From: Pelodera strongyloides
Lineage: Eukaryota > Nematoda > Chromadorea > Rhabditida > Rhabditidae
Assembly (NCBI GenBank): GCA_036852015.1
Contig: JAANDG010000024.1
Span: 248,001 to 312,000 of the forward strand
Length of the DNA: 64,000 nucleotides
Direction of reading: 5' to 3'
Part shown: positions 10,156-21,800 of the stretch, one piece after another
How positions within the stretch are numbered: the stretch's first letter is position 1
Layout of the letters: each line of letters begins with the position of its first letter
Translations under genes and position numbers: made by a program
The notes under the pieces: model-generated
What the model saw: only the letters and a program-made list of their open reading frames with translations
What the model was told of the DNA's origin: nothing
Databases searched by the model: none

Positions 10156-12303
10156 ATGTCTCACCGAAAATTTTCGGCTCCTAGACACGGTCACTTAGGA
10201 TTCTTGCCTAAGAAGAGGGCAAAGAGACTTCGTGGCCGTATCCGTTCGTTCCCCAAGGATGATGCTAGCAAGCCTGTCCACCTTACCGCCTTCATGGGAT
10301 TCAAGGCTGGTATGACCCACATCGTCCGCGAGGTACGTTTCCATCTCTTTTTCTTCGTATTTTTAACTGTTTGTAGGTACTACTGAACTTGTGCAATACC
10401 AATAACTTTTTTTTTTATAAAATGTGTGCGGAAACTTCTACACAATGTCTAATTTATAACACCGATTCTTAAAAAGTTCCCATAATACGTCGTCCAGTAG
10501 AGATAATTCACTCGTCCCAATCACCGCCCTCCATTTCTTGTACCGCAGGTGTTCGTTTGTATTGCCCAGGAACTGATTTTCTACTATGCTCAGCGTTCTG
10601 CCGCCTTTAGGTCGATAGACCTGGATCCAAGGTCAACAAGAAGGAAGTCTGCGAGAGTGTCACTATCCTTGAAACACCTCCAATGGTTATTGTTGGTGTC
10701 ACCGGTTACATCGAAACTCCTCGTGGACTTCGCTCTTTGAAGACCATCTGGGCTGAGCACCTTTCCGATGAATGCCGTCGTCGTTTCTACAAGAACTGGT
10801 AGGTTTATTTAGTGGATATGATTTTATGCTGTATATTTATCTTTTTTTCTAAAGTCACACTTTACAGTTCTCTACTGGTGCAACTTGCTGTCTTGTGTGC
10901 TCTGCACATCAAGGCTGTCTTGTCCGCCATGGAGATTATCCTTCCGCTGTGCTTGACACATGAAGGTTTACGAGCTCCGGTGTGCTGGGGTGCACCCTGT
11001 GAAGGCACACCGAGTTAGTTTTAATCATCCTGTAGGCACAAGTCAAAGAAGAGAGCTTTCACCAAGTACACCAAGATGTGGCAAGATGAGGATGGTAAGA
11101 AGAGCATCCAGTCTGACCTCGCCAAGATGAAGAAGTACTGCACTGTTATCCGTGTTCTTGCTCACACTCAGGTACTTAATGTGATGTTGCTTACCTCTGT
11201 ATTTTCTTAAAGTATTTTTTATCCTTTAACGATGACTCCACGGTAATTTTTATTTCTTTTTATCGGTGTCATTTACCCTTTTTTCAGCAAAAGCTGATTC
11301 CGCTGCAACAGAAGAAGGCTTTCGTTATGGAGATCCAGCTTAATGGTGGAACCATCGAGGACAAGGTTAACTGGGCATATGAGCACTTCGAGAAGCAGGT
11401 GCCAATCGACAGTGTCTTCGCCCAAGACGAGATGATTGACACTATTGGTGTTACCAAGGGAAAGGGATTCAAGGGTGTTACCAGCCGTTGGCATACCAAG
11501 AAGCTTCCCCGCAAAACACACAAGGGTCTGCGAAAGGTATGCCACTTTTCTTATATAATAGACAAAGATCAGATTTTGAGGTATATGGATAAACACACGC
11601 AATTCCATTAGTTCCTTTTTCGCGTCAACTAGTTAATTAATACTCAATTCTTTGTCATTCAGGTTGCCTGTATCGGAGCATGGCATCCTTCCCGTGTACA
11701 GTTCTCTGTTGCCCGCGCCGGACAAAAGGGATTCCATCACAGAACCGAGATCAACAAGAAGGTCTACCGTCTTGGACGTTCTTGCCGTACCCCCGAAGGA
11801 AAGAACAATGGAGCCACCGAGTACGATCTCACTGAGAAGACCATCAACCCCATGGTATGTTGTTCGGATCATCTAGACATACCATTTCTCTCACCTGTAT
11901 TGCAACCTTGCAGCGAATATGGTTTTTTTTCTGATGTGGCCCACGCCTACCACCTAATGTTGTAGGAGTAGACTTTGTTGTTTTTTCATTGTTTATTGCG
12001 TATTAAAATGTTACTTTTTAGGGAGGTTTCCCCCACTACGGTTTCGTCATGCAAGACTACCTTATGCTCCGTGGTGTTTGCATCGGATCCAAGAAGCGCC
12101 CGATCACCCTCAGGAAGACTCTCCTCAACCAGACCAAGAGATTCGCCTTCGAGAAGATCGCACTCAAGTGGATCGACACCTCTTCCAAATATGGACACGG
12201 TCGTTTCCAGACTACAGCAGAAAAGAAGGCATTCATGGGCAAGCTCAAGAAGGACTATTTGCGAGAGGCGGATGTCGCAAGAAAGGCGGCTGCTTCCTCA
12301 TAA
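10156..12303 (+). CDS. RPL3: Ribosomal protein uL3 (RPL3)
   Basis: Six exons: 10156-10332, 10611-10798, 11036-11171, 11288-11536, 11663-11854, 12022-12303, coding about 407 aa (animal RPL3 is about 403). The protein begins [20 protein letters not shown], as eukaryotic uL3 does. It contains [18 protein letters not shown] and [17 protein letters not shown], the 'W-finger' region that approaches the peptidyl-transferase centre, and a Lys/Ala-rich end. It is a core 60S subunit protein in the cytosol. The start is 8 nt after a CTTTCAG acceptor-like site, so the mRNA is probably spliced (cis or trans) just upstream. An AATAAA 17 nt after the stop implies a very short 3'UTR. Introns of RPL3 often host small nucleolar RNAs in animals; see the structured patch in intron 2. 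Confidence 0.98.
10866..11020 (+). ncRNA. Candidate structured RNA within RPL3 intron 2
   Basis: This part of the intron is clearly more GC-rich than neighbouring introns and contains three stem-loops: 10892-10913 (CTTGTGTGC with GCACATCAAG), 10940-10966 (CCTTC with GAAGG) and 10975-11014 (CTCCGGTGTGC with GCACACCGAG, inner GGGTGCACCC). An AGATTA between the first two fits the H-box pattern, but I find no ACA box in the right place and no C/D boxes. A snoRNA-like intronic RNA is an inference from structure and host gene only. Confidence 0.3.
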
Positions 12304-12319
12304 TCTGTTATTGTTGAAC

Positions 12320-12325
12320 AATAAA
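12320..12325 (+). terminator. Poly(A) signal AATAAA of RPL3
   Basis: Canonical hexamer 17 nt downstream of the RPL3 stop codon, followed by a T/GT-rich stretch suitable for cleavage. Confidence 0.7.
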
Positions 12326-12704
12326 TTGTTATTTGTTACTCACTGTTTTGTTGCTTTCTGTACGGTCAGATTTTTCTACCTTTCTGTTTCCTACGCTTAT
12401 ATTGATTCTCCACTGGATTTATTCTATCTTTTAGCCCTTTGTTTGTTTTGGTAGTAGTCCGCTTGTTGAGTGTTAGAAACTTATTTGAGTTATTGCCCCT
12501 CGATGGGATCTTTTTACTGTTTTTGTGGGACCGGACATCTGCGCTGGGTACCCTTACGAAAGGCGTCTCTTCACTTTGGAAATCGTGAGCATCATTAGCT
12601 TTTTGGTCTTTCCTTCGTTGCACGGCTTATAAATTTTTTCGACAGGTTTAGGGTAAATCTGACCGGTATACCGTGCGAAATCCACTGCCTTCATTCACTG
12701 GGAC

Positions 12705-13176
12705 AAATCCGCCTGAAGAAACCCGCGAAAACGCCGTGAAAACGCCATGGTGAGATGCTCCCAACGCCAGGGTGGCGTTTTCTAGGCGTTATCATGGCAA
12801 ATTTTTGCCGTGCCCAACGCCAAGGTGGCATTTTCTTGGCGTTTAAACGGAAAATCACAACAATAAGATAGTGCTTATGGCTTGCAATGCATGCATTATA
12901 TATTAATACAGCTTTGCAAGACACAAGCACTTTACAGGAATCGAACCTGCCGACAAGCACACTGACTCGGATTACTAGTCCGCTGCTTAGACCACTCGGC
13001 CAAATCGCACATGTGTGGGGATTGGAAAAGAGAGAGAGGACTGTCCGCCGGCCGCCTTTCGTCAAATTGCTGCTCCCGTTGCCTGGAAAACGCCGGGGTG
13101 GATTTTTCATGGCAAAAATTAAGCGCGGCGTTTTTCAGGCAACGGGAGAGAGGCGCGGCGTTTTTCAGGCGGATTC
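12705..13176. repeat. GC-rich palindromic element with short inverted ends
   Basis: The ends pair: ATCCGCCTGAA (12707-12717) against TTCAGGCGGAT (13164-13174). Internally it has many short hairpins of the form AACGCC-n-GGCGTT and an 18-bp direct repeat, GCGCGGCGTTTTTCAGGC, at 13123 and 13153. Base composition differs sharply from the AT-rich surroundings. It has no coding capacity and encloses a tRNA-like relic. It may be a composite of nested elements. Confidence 0.65.
12936..13015 (-). pseudogene. tRNA-Ser-like relic
   Basis: On the minus strand: GGCCGAGTGGTCTAAG (D arm and A box), an anticodon arm CGGA-CTAGTAA-TCCG, a long variable arm, and a T arm CAGG-TTCGATT-CCTG. The class II layout is serine- or leucine-like, yet the loop reads AGT, which would be a threonine anticodon. 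The acceptor strand GTGCGAT does not pair with the bases after the T arm. It is therefore a relic or SINE head, not a working tRNA. Confidence 0.6.
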
Positions 13177-13270
13177 CCCCTGTGTTAGGGGACTCGCATT
13201 TTTTCCAGGAAACATATTCGGGTGTGGGAGGGTCAATTTGCCGTAGTTTTTTTTACGAGCTGCCTTAGTT

Positions 13271-13541
13271 GCGAATACAACTTTATTCCGGCATAATACA
13301 ATCATCACACATAGACTTAACCGTGTAGAAGTGGAATCCAGGGCTTTTATTCTCAGAAGTCTGGTTTCCTGTTTCTTCATTGGCCAGAGTGTCACGTAGA
13401 GTAGGTAGACGGTAGAAGACGGAATATGTATATAATAATACAGAGCGAGAAGTCCTCGTTACTAAGGCTAGGGAAGGGGAGCGCCTTAACTTTATTCCCG
13501 ACGGCGCGCCATGTTTGCGAGATGGTAGCACTGGCACTGGG
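13271..13541 (-). repeat. SINE-like element, copy A (truncated head)
   Basis: Aligns by eye over most of its length with the copy at 25881-26220. Shared blocks include ACAATCATCACACATAGAC, GGTAGACGGTAGAAGACGG, AATACAGAGCGA, GGGGAGCGCCTTAACTTTA and GAGATGGTAGCACTGG. Both are antisense to the genes. Copy A lacks the tRNA-like head of copy B. It carries a minus-strand frame of 84 codons similar to that of copy B. Confidence 0.85.
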
Positions 13542-14016
13542 CTTATATAGGGCTAATGTTTTATGGTGGAGCATTTCCGATCGATATTTTTCCTAGTCTA
13601 TTCATTATCGATTTGTTGATATTGTATATATGGTTGGTGTCTGTCTGTCTGTCTGTCAGCACTGTTGGAAACTATTCCGCGTCTTGATCACTTCCAATTC
13701 CCTATAGATAAGGCCCACCTACATTCAGTCATTCAGATCAGCCGTGATATCCTGAATGTCACCGTTCAAAAGATACATCGTGCTGAACATTATTTACTTG
13801 AGCCTTTCCCTTCCTAGCAGACGTCACATGAGTTCTATGTACTCCGGATTACGTCGCACCGCAAAATGGTATTTTCGCGTACTTTTTGGACAAATTTGGT
13901 GTATTTCTCATAAGTTATATCTTAGTAATTCTGCTTTTCAGGCGTGAGTCTTCTTTTTGAAGACTAGTCGAGTTAGTAGACGTTATTTACTGATGTGCAG
14001 TACAGAAGTATGAAGT

Positions 14017-16784
14017 ATGAAGACAGCAGAAACTGCGCCCTCACAGGGCTCGTCACGCTACCTTAGAGGTACGCTTCTGTCTAATAACGATTCAAAGCAC
14101 ACGGTTGGAAGATTCTTATGCAATTATTAGGAGGCGAGCTACAGCCCGCCCTTGTGCTTCGCGCCTGTGTCTGCTATTTTGCCCTCCATGACTGTCGTAG
14201 AGTAATTTTTTGTATTGAATACTTTATTCCGAAAAAATATTATGTTTTGCATGCTACATTTTCGGTAGACCAATATGAAGCTCATTAAAAGAATATGAAC
14301 TCGAATAGCTTGCAGCCATAGCCAACGATTTGAATGACAATCACATTATGCATAGACGAGCAGTTTATTTCTTTATTTCGGGCCTCGGGCACTCTTTTTC
14401 ATGAAGGTAGATGGAGCGCGGCGTCGGCGTTAATGACTCCCTAATCATTAATTGACAGAAGAGTAGACATGTACTGTGACATTCCCACATTTTCAGCTCC
14501 TCCGTCGGGCTATGAATTTCTGTGCGGATGGGGCGCCGGGTGCATGGAAACGATGGTGCTGTTCCCGGCTCACAAGGTTATCTTCAGGCAACAACTCCAT
14601 GGTTTCTTAGTTGTGGATGCTCTCAGACAGTTACGGTTGGTCTTTGGTCCTATATTTTTCCCAGTGCTGTTATTTTCAACATGCATTATATCTGATACGC
14701 CTCGCGCCTGACTGTATATCCACGATGAGTGTACGAACTAAACTCAGACCCAGCGAAAATGTGGTACTTGGATCTCTAATTCTCAGTGGATAATCTCTGA
14801 CACTGTGGTGTGCTAATTCAGGTCTGAAGGTCTGACCTATCTGTACCGTGGTCTACTTCCTCCTCTCATGATGCGAACCAGTTCAAGGGCGGTGATGTTC
14901 GGTTTGTACGATAATTTCCTGCATCGCCTCGACTGTGCGCCAAGAAATGGGCAATTTGTATTTAGCTGGTGCACTTCTCAGGTTTGTATGAATTTATTAG
15001 AATAGGGGCGTCGCCGGATTTTTTTTTGCAGTTTTTTATACCATTTTCTAATAGAATGGGTGCGCGTCGGAATTCTTGCGCCTTTGTCGGAACTTGCCTT
15101 TAGTTTTGACATAATTTAGTTGCTCATTTTTGTATGTTTCACTATTTCCACCCACAACATTGGGGTATAATAAAAAATGTAGTCTTAGGGGTTATTTACC
15201 CAACTACGCGATCGTTAAGTTTTCACATTAGTTTAGTTTATGCTCGTGGTGCAAAACTCAACAGAATTTACTTGCCCAAATCTCATAATTCCAATCAGAC
15301 ATAGTTTAATAGCTGGGAGTATTTTAATAATGAACAGCGGTAGTTTAGTTTAGTTTTCGTTAGTATTCGCTAATCATATAATTTAGGCCGCCTTTTTGGC
15401 TGGTGCCTGTGAAGCGTCATTGTGTCCGCTTGAGAGAATCCAGGTTCTTATGCAGACTTCAAAATTCCACGATCATTTCAAGGTAATTGCCGTTAACTTA
15501 TAAGTTCGCCTAGTTCATGGGTATACGGAAACGGTTTTGCGTTTTGATATGTACTTGTTTTGTCTGGCTGCGTAATAGCTAATTTTGCATTATTATATTA
15601 TTGGTTGCTAATTTTTGTTTTGTAATTTAGTAATAATGCATAATTTGTCTGCTCACTTTTTAGAACTTAGAACTTAGAACGTGGTACATAGCCGATCCAC
15701 ATGTGAATAAACTTTTCGCCTTTTTGTATTTTATGTCTTAGGGATGTAAAACCGGCGTCGGTTATGTTTTCAGTTTTTATCTTTAGAATACGGGTGAGGC
15801 TTTGGTGAACATTTATCGGGTGTATGGTATTCGAGAGTACTACAGAGGATTGTCGGTGGTAATCCCCAGAAATGGATTGAGCAACATTCTCTTCTTTAGT
15901 TTGCGCGAGCCCTTCAAGGTGTGTTTTATTCATTGAAAACTTTTTGCCGTAAACACAAAATAGACACTTTTGAAGTATCCTAGTTCTCACATTTCCAGTA
16001 AGCTTATGATCGAGTTATTAATTTGTTATTGTCCTCTAATTTTACATTGATAATGTTTTAATGCGTTGATCCGTTACCGTTTATCAGTGAAAAGTACCTA
16101 GTATTGCCATGTGCAGTTTTGTATTATTATTTCTCATTAATAAATGTACAAACTACCTCTGCGGTGTGCAAGGTAATCGTTTCTACATGATTTATTGTTT
16201 CAGGAATTAATAGTCGACTGTAATCTCCACTTGCCCAATCGATTCGTGCGAATACTGGCTGATTTCTGCTCGGGAGCAGTGCTGGGAGCCTCCGTATCGA
16301 CACTATTCTTCCCACTGAATGTGGTCAAGAATAGAATGCAGAGCCAGTTGGGCACTCCGTTTCACAGCCCATTCAGAGGTGGTATTTGCATTTTACTTTC
16401 TTGAATTTTCTTGAATTTGGCTTTTTTATTGATGCTTTTAATACTGCTTAGATTTCAAAATATATTTCCCGTTTTTTGCAACTACATCATTTTATTTATT
16501 ATTGTTTGTTCATCAGGTGAGTGTGGCAGATACGCAAAGCGGACATGCAATAAATAATTTTATTTCATTATGAAAGTCTAAAAGTCAAAGGCACCCTCGT
16601 ACCCTCTTTTGCGCTGACCATCTATTTTTCAGTGTTCGCGATATTGTGGCACGAGCGACAAGGATGGCGAGAACTATATCGTGGTGTTCACCTGAATGGT
16701 GTTCGATCTCTGGTTGGTTGGGGAATTACGAACAGTGTTTATGAAGGTTTGCATAGGTGGATTACAGGCACTGGTACCTTATGA
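14017..16784 (+). CDS. SLC25A51: Mitochondrial carrier, SLC25A51/SLC25A52-like
   Basis: Seven exons: 14017-14068, 14497-14635, 14822-14981, 15387-15482, 15787-15918, 16204-16378, 16633-16784, coding about 301 aa (human about 297). Three carrier repeats are visible through their signature helices: FPAHKVIFRQQLHG, CPLERIQVLMQ and FPLNVVKNRMQSQLG, each followed by a YRG/LYRG matrix-helix motif. The order and wording match the MCART1/SLC25A51 family, which imports NAD+ across the inner mitochondrial membrane in human cells. The start ATG at 14017 is chosen because it alone gives a phase-1 join to exon 2. The C-terminus is read through a possible donor at 16747, giving a natural ending. Transport activity is inferred from the family. 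Confidence 0.9.
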
Positions 16785-18070
16785 GGCTCTTAGCGCAGTT
16801 AGACATTTTTTCCTTTAGCATTTAGTTTCTTAAGTTGTACAGTGGCACTCTCCATGAAGGTGGTGGTAGGTAATTCGGTGGTGGTAGGTAATTCAGAGTG
16901 TTATGAGCTTCTTTATTCCAACCAAGAAAACAAATAGTGTGGTCACAGTGTGGTGAGACACGTTTACTTCCGACGTTTTAGTTTCGGCGTTCGGGAGAAT
17001 ATATTTAGTGTATTCTCCTGTGAACCGAATTTTCTCTAGGGAAAATACATTTAGTTTCTACTAGGGAGACTACAATATTCCTTCCGTAAATGTAGTGTAT
17101 GCTTATGAAACCTTTTGTCAGTGCCTGCTATTCGTATTTATTTAGAGGTTTTGTTTGTATGTTATTAGAACTAGTAGGTGAGCAGCATATTAGCATACGG
17201 CTTTTGGTTTTAACCAGGGCATAAATTCGCTGGGCTTGAGTGGAGGTGAGATGGTCCGTTTTCCTAGGGAGCGCCAAATTCTGTTTTCGGATTTTTATCG
17301 ATACGAATATTGCTGATATGCTAGGCGCTCTTTAAATTTTGTTTGATTCTCGCATCGATTTATGCCCTGGATTTAGCTTCTTCACAATTCCTTTTTCCAC
17401 TTTAATAAACAACTCAACTTGCTCAACTGAGATTTTTTATAATTAAATTCATTAAACTAAATATTTACTGTGCCATCCTTTTTGTCTTGAAGAGTGTGCG
17501 CTTTTTTGCCAAAATTAGTTTGCGAGGCCTAAAAGCTTTCATAATTGTCAGTATATGTGTGCCTAACGTTTCACTTCCTGCCTATGTGCCAATTTCTAAA
17601 TATTTTTGTTATTTTGGCTACCACTCCAGAGTTTAGAGACTCTATGCTCGGTTTGTAGAATATACGTGAGCGGAACTCAGCTTAAAAAAACTGAAATGTG
17701 CCAACGGTGAGGGGAGTCTAGGCATGAATACTCTGGTGTGCATACTTTTATGAAGATATTTCTACTAGATTACATTGTTCAGAGTCTAGTCACTTTTATT
17801 CACGTCCTTTTCTTACATTTTCTTTTCATTTTAGCCGGCGTTTTTTTTTTTGTAAATGAGATATTTTCCATTTTAACGTTTTTATATAGTATTTAACTCC
17901 TGTTTCGGAAAAGCGAAACACCTCAAAAAATCATCCAGGTCGGCTTTCACTTTCCATATAGAAACTCATTGAGAAACTCGCTACAAAAATTGAAGATCAG
18001 GGACAACTTTGAATTAGTACACGTATTACTTGCATGCGAAGATCTGCACTAAAGTCAAATTTGTCCCTGA

Positions 18071-18118
<48 letters not shown>

Positions 18119-18818
18119 AAAGTGAAAGCCGCGCTGAATGATTTTTGTTTGGGTCAGATTCGCCCTGTTTCGGCCTCGCGAAACAGCAGTTAAATACGCT
18201 ATTATAGTAAATGTTAGCTAGGCGTTATCAGCTCTATAATGTAGGTTGCATGATATATACATGCACTTGCTTAGGAAAGTAGTCCATTTTAGATAGATCT
18301 GTTTGTGTTGTTCTACTGTATTATATTAGTAGTCTTAATCCTTATCTTTTTATTCGCATGATAATAAAAGTGAATGCACTTAAACGTTGGTCGCTTTTAC
18401 ACCTCTATCCGTTTCGTCGGTTTTTATATTTGTGTACCGTATTTTTTTTTGCCGACGATATTAGTTTATGTTGCTAATATTGTTTACAAATGTTTATTAT
18501 TGGTTTCGTTGATTTATCTTACTGTTAGTACTTTGAACTTAGTCCTCATGAGTGCGGTGTTCATAGTGCAGTAACGGTAACACTACAATACGCTGGAGTG
18601 ACCGTAGTCCATAGGATACTTTGCCATTCGCCCGCGTCACGGCTGTGTTTGTATTCGAATTTGAATTTACCACGGTTATTCAATGCTTTGTAGTCTTTCT
18701 TACTATATACGAGGTGTTTTCGTTTTTCGTTTTCTGTTTAGATTCTTTTCTTCATGATTAGATTTTTCCGCACCAACACTGCGTATGACATTTGTATACT
18801 CGTTTTGTTTCAGTGAAT
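16785..18818. other. Intergenic region with a foldback element
   Basis: No coding exon recognised. It has an 18-bp tandem duplication at 16859-16894 (GGTGGTGGTAGGTAATTC twice) and a foldback element at 17884-18206 with a poly(T) tract. The TGTTTCAG just before the SMARCB1 start ends at 18813. Confidence 0.6.
17884..18206. repeat. Foldback element, about 0.32 kb, with a poly(T) tract of over 40 nt
   Basis: The left end (TATTTAACTCCTGTTTCG) matches the reverse complement of the right end (CGAAACAGCAGTTAAATA). Further in, GGCTTTCACTTTC pairs with GAAAGTGAAAGCC, and GATCAGGGACAA with TTGTCCCTGATC. One arm is interrupted by about 46 T residues (18072-18117). It has no coding capacity. A TA-rich flank prevents a firm target-site call. 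Confidence 0.85.
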
Positions 18819-21800
18819 ATGAGCGTAGGAACGTATGGTCCACGACCACACGCCTTTTCTTTGGATGACGGGAATGGGTTGTGAGTTTTTGGTTATTTTA
18901 TAAGTTAAACGGTATTTATATTAGAAGAATATCATTCTGGTGAAGAAGGACCAGGCACTGCTACAAGTCTAGGCACTCATTGACGGCTTTATCATGGACA
19001 GGCAGCCACTGCTACAAGTATTTTTAGTGAAAAGTGGTGTGTTGATATTTTTCAAAAGCAGGCTTTTCTTTACATAATATTCCTCTGGTATGCGGGACGT
19101 ATAGAAAAAGAATATGTATAAACAATACTTATGTTATTTTTTAGGACCCGTTGGTCCTCAAACTCCCATATTGTTGAATAAGCCATGCTTGTTTAGGTAC
19201 TACATAGGTAGCGAGATAGGAAATTACCTCAAGTTCCATCGAGGTACTTTATACAAGAAATACCCAATGTTATACAAAAGGACGGCGAATGCAGAGGAAC
19301 GAGAAAAGATTCGAGCGATTAATGCATCACCGGCATTTTTGAACACCAACATTGTGTGAGTGAAATTGCTTCATTTCATTGTCAGTTGTGCAAAAATATC
19401 TCGCACGCCAAGTCGAAATGTGTGCTTCATTAGAGTTTCTTCAAAATCTTAATATTTTCTCTAATAAGTAACGAACTAACGATTATTTGTTAATATCCAT
19501 AAAAAGTCTTGAAAAGCTGTAATTGAGTGTAAAAATTTCATAAAGGAAAGTTGTTCCAACATCCGTAGATCCTCGAGCCATACGTTTGTGGTTGTGGACT
19601 TTTAGACTTGTTCTGAAACATATCACGTTATCGTGTGTGTATAATGGCTTGCTGTGGATGCTTGCGAGTCGTCTACTTGAAATTAGCATATTCAGTTTCC
19701 GCAAAAAATAACGTATTCAAATCGCGCAGACGGTCATAATTTGCATAAGTATGTGTTCGGTTTGCAACCAGACGGTCATGGAACATTCCTCATGCCCTGT
19801 CCATGTTTGCGATTCGCACTTGCGAAAATGACAAATGCCTGTCCATGTTCAGGCCATTTTACATGAATGTCAAATGCCTACCGTAACCCATGCGAATAAC
19901 GCGTTTGACATAGTCCCGCAACGAAAGTGTATCAGATCCGTACTATTTGAAATAGATCAGTACTATTTTGAAATAGATCCATACTAGATGCAAAATCGCT
20001 GCGGGACCTTGTCATTGACATTGACTCGAACATGGACAGGCATTTGTCATTTTCGCAAGTGCGAATCGCATACTTGGACAGGGCATTATGTCGAAGCTTG
20101 CATACTTTGAGAATTGTTTGAAAAAATTTCTTCTTATTCCCACATGTTTTCTGTTTGCTATCGACTTGTTTATTAGGAGTGTGTTGTATCGTGCCATTCA
20201 TTCCAGGCTGCTTCTTCAGTCCGAAGTTGACGAACTTTTAAGAGGAAACGACGAGAAATATAAGGTTGGTCAGTTGGTGTGGTTTTCGCTTTTTTATGAT
20301 GCTTTGTTTTAATTCCTTGTTGTAGCATACTATGTTGCTGTGTTATTAACGTTATTGCTGTGTTATTCGTTTTTTTGTACATTTCTCTCGAGCGTGAATT
20401 CCAAACTGAAATGACAATGTAATATAATATCTGTAATTTTTTATTATATTACTATAGGTTGGCGGCGGCGGATCAGCTGCACAAGAAGGAATGACTCCTC
20501 TCAAACCACTCGCCCCAAAGGTGAACACACCGGCCGCACCCTGGCTTGGACAACAGGTTAGCGTACATTTTAAGGCAGTTTTGTCGCAATCATAATGTAC
20601 CCTGCTTTCTGTAGAGGAAATTTCGTGAAATTCAATAGATAGTAGATATTGTAATCGATAATAGATATATGTGTTATTTTGGAATTTCACCCTATTCTCC
20701 AGGACTTGCGCTTGTGTTGATGAGATTTAAATCGGCCAATGTATGTACACCCGTTATTAGTATAATAATTTATCCACGAGTTGGCTATGTTAAAGGGCAT
20801 GTCAAGCCTGATTCACAGATATTCTATAACACGCTGTCACAGCTACCGTAGTTTACACAATTTCTCTCGCGCTCTCCTCTTTTTCTTTGCTGACTTAAAC
20901 AAATTTCTCTCGCGCCCTCCTCTTTTTCTTTTCTGTCTAACAGCAAACGGTCCTACGGCAGAGAATAGTTCTGATTTTGTCCACACGACTCGAATCCCAT
21001 ACTGAAGGAGTTTTTTGGAGGGGTTTGAAATCGTTTTTCTTCTTACATGAAAGTTTTTGTTTATTTTTATTTTCACTTTCCTTACCTTCAAAAGGCAAGC
21101 TTTTTTCTGAGCCCAACATGCAAAACCGGCTTGACAGTCCCTTTAAGGTGACCAGTGGCTCACATCACTTGGAATCGGTGCCCGCCTCCCATCCTACTGC
21201 CCACGCACGTGGACGAGTGAAGCCCAGAGAGTGGGTATACAGCGCCGAGGATCTTGAACAGGTATGCTAATTTGGTTTGGATTAGCGCTTTGTTTTACTG
21301 CCGAATGCTCAAATTTGTCAACCTTTACTTATATCAACTGTTACTTAATGTCGTTCCGGCATCGGTCTGCTGTTTGTCAGTCTGTCAGAGTGATCCTTTT
21401 TCAAGACTAATGGTAAATACTTGTAAGTACTGTTTTCTTTTAGTCGAAGAAGGCTGCTGAGAATGCTGATCTTCCGGAAGATTTGGTTCCTATCCGACTG
21501 GACATGGAACTGGATGGAATCAAATTGAGAGATGTCTTCAGCTACAATAGGAACGAGAAGTTGATTACGCCAGATATGGCAAGTTTTTTTTTACGTCTCC
21601 ACTAACCCTTCTAAAAACGAGCATTGTTTTAGTGCGTTCTGTTCAAAGTGATAAACTTCGTGTACTTCTTGTAAGTTGCGTACTCCGATCGACACTATCA
21701 CTAACATTTTTTTGAAAAATAATTGAGCGGTGGCGGTGAACCTTGCGTGATGTGTGTTATTCCCGCCGGCTGTAAAGTTGTGAAGTTAGTTGAATAGTAA

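Larger units (their letters stand above)
12304..14016. other. Intergenic region rich in mobile-element relics
   Basis: Contains the RPL3 polyadenylation signal (12320-12325), a palindromic GC-rich element (12705-13176) with a tRNA-like relic inside it, an antisense SINE copy (13271-13541) and a (GTCT)n microsatellite at about 13639-13657. No gene is recognised. The 5'UTR acceptor of the next gene (GTGCAG) ends at 14000. Confidence 0.7.
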
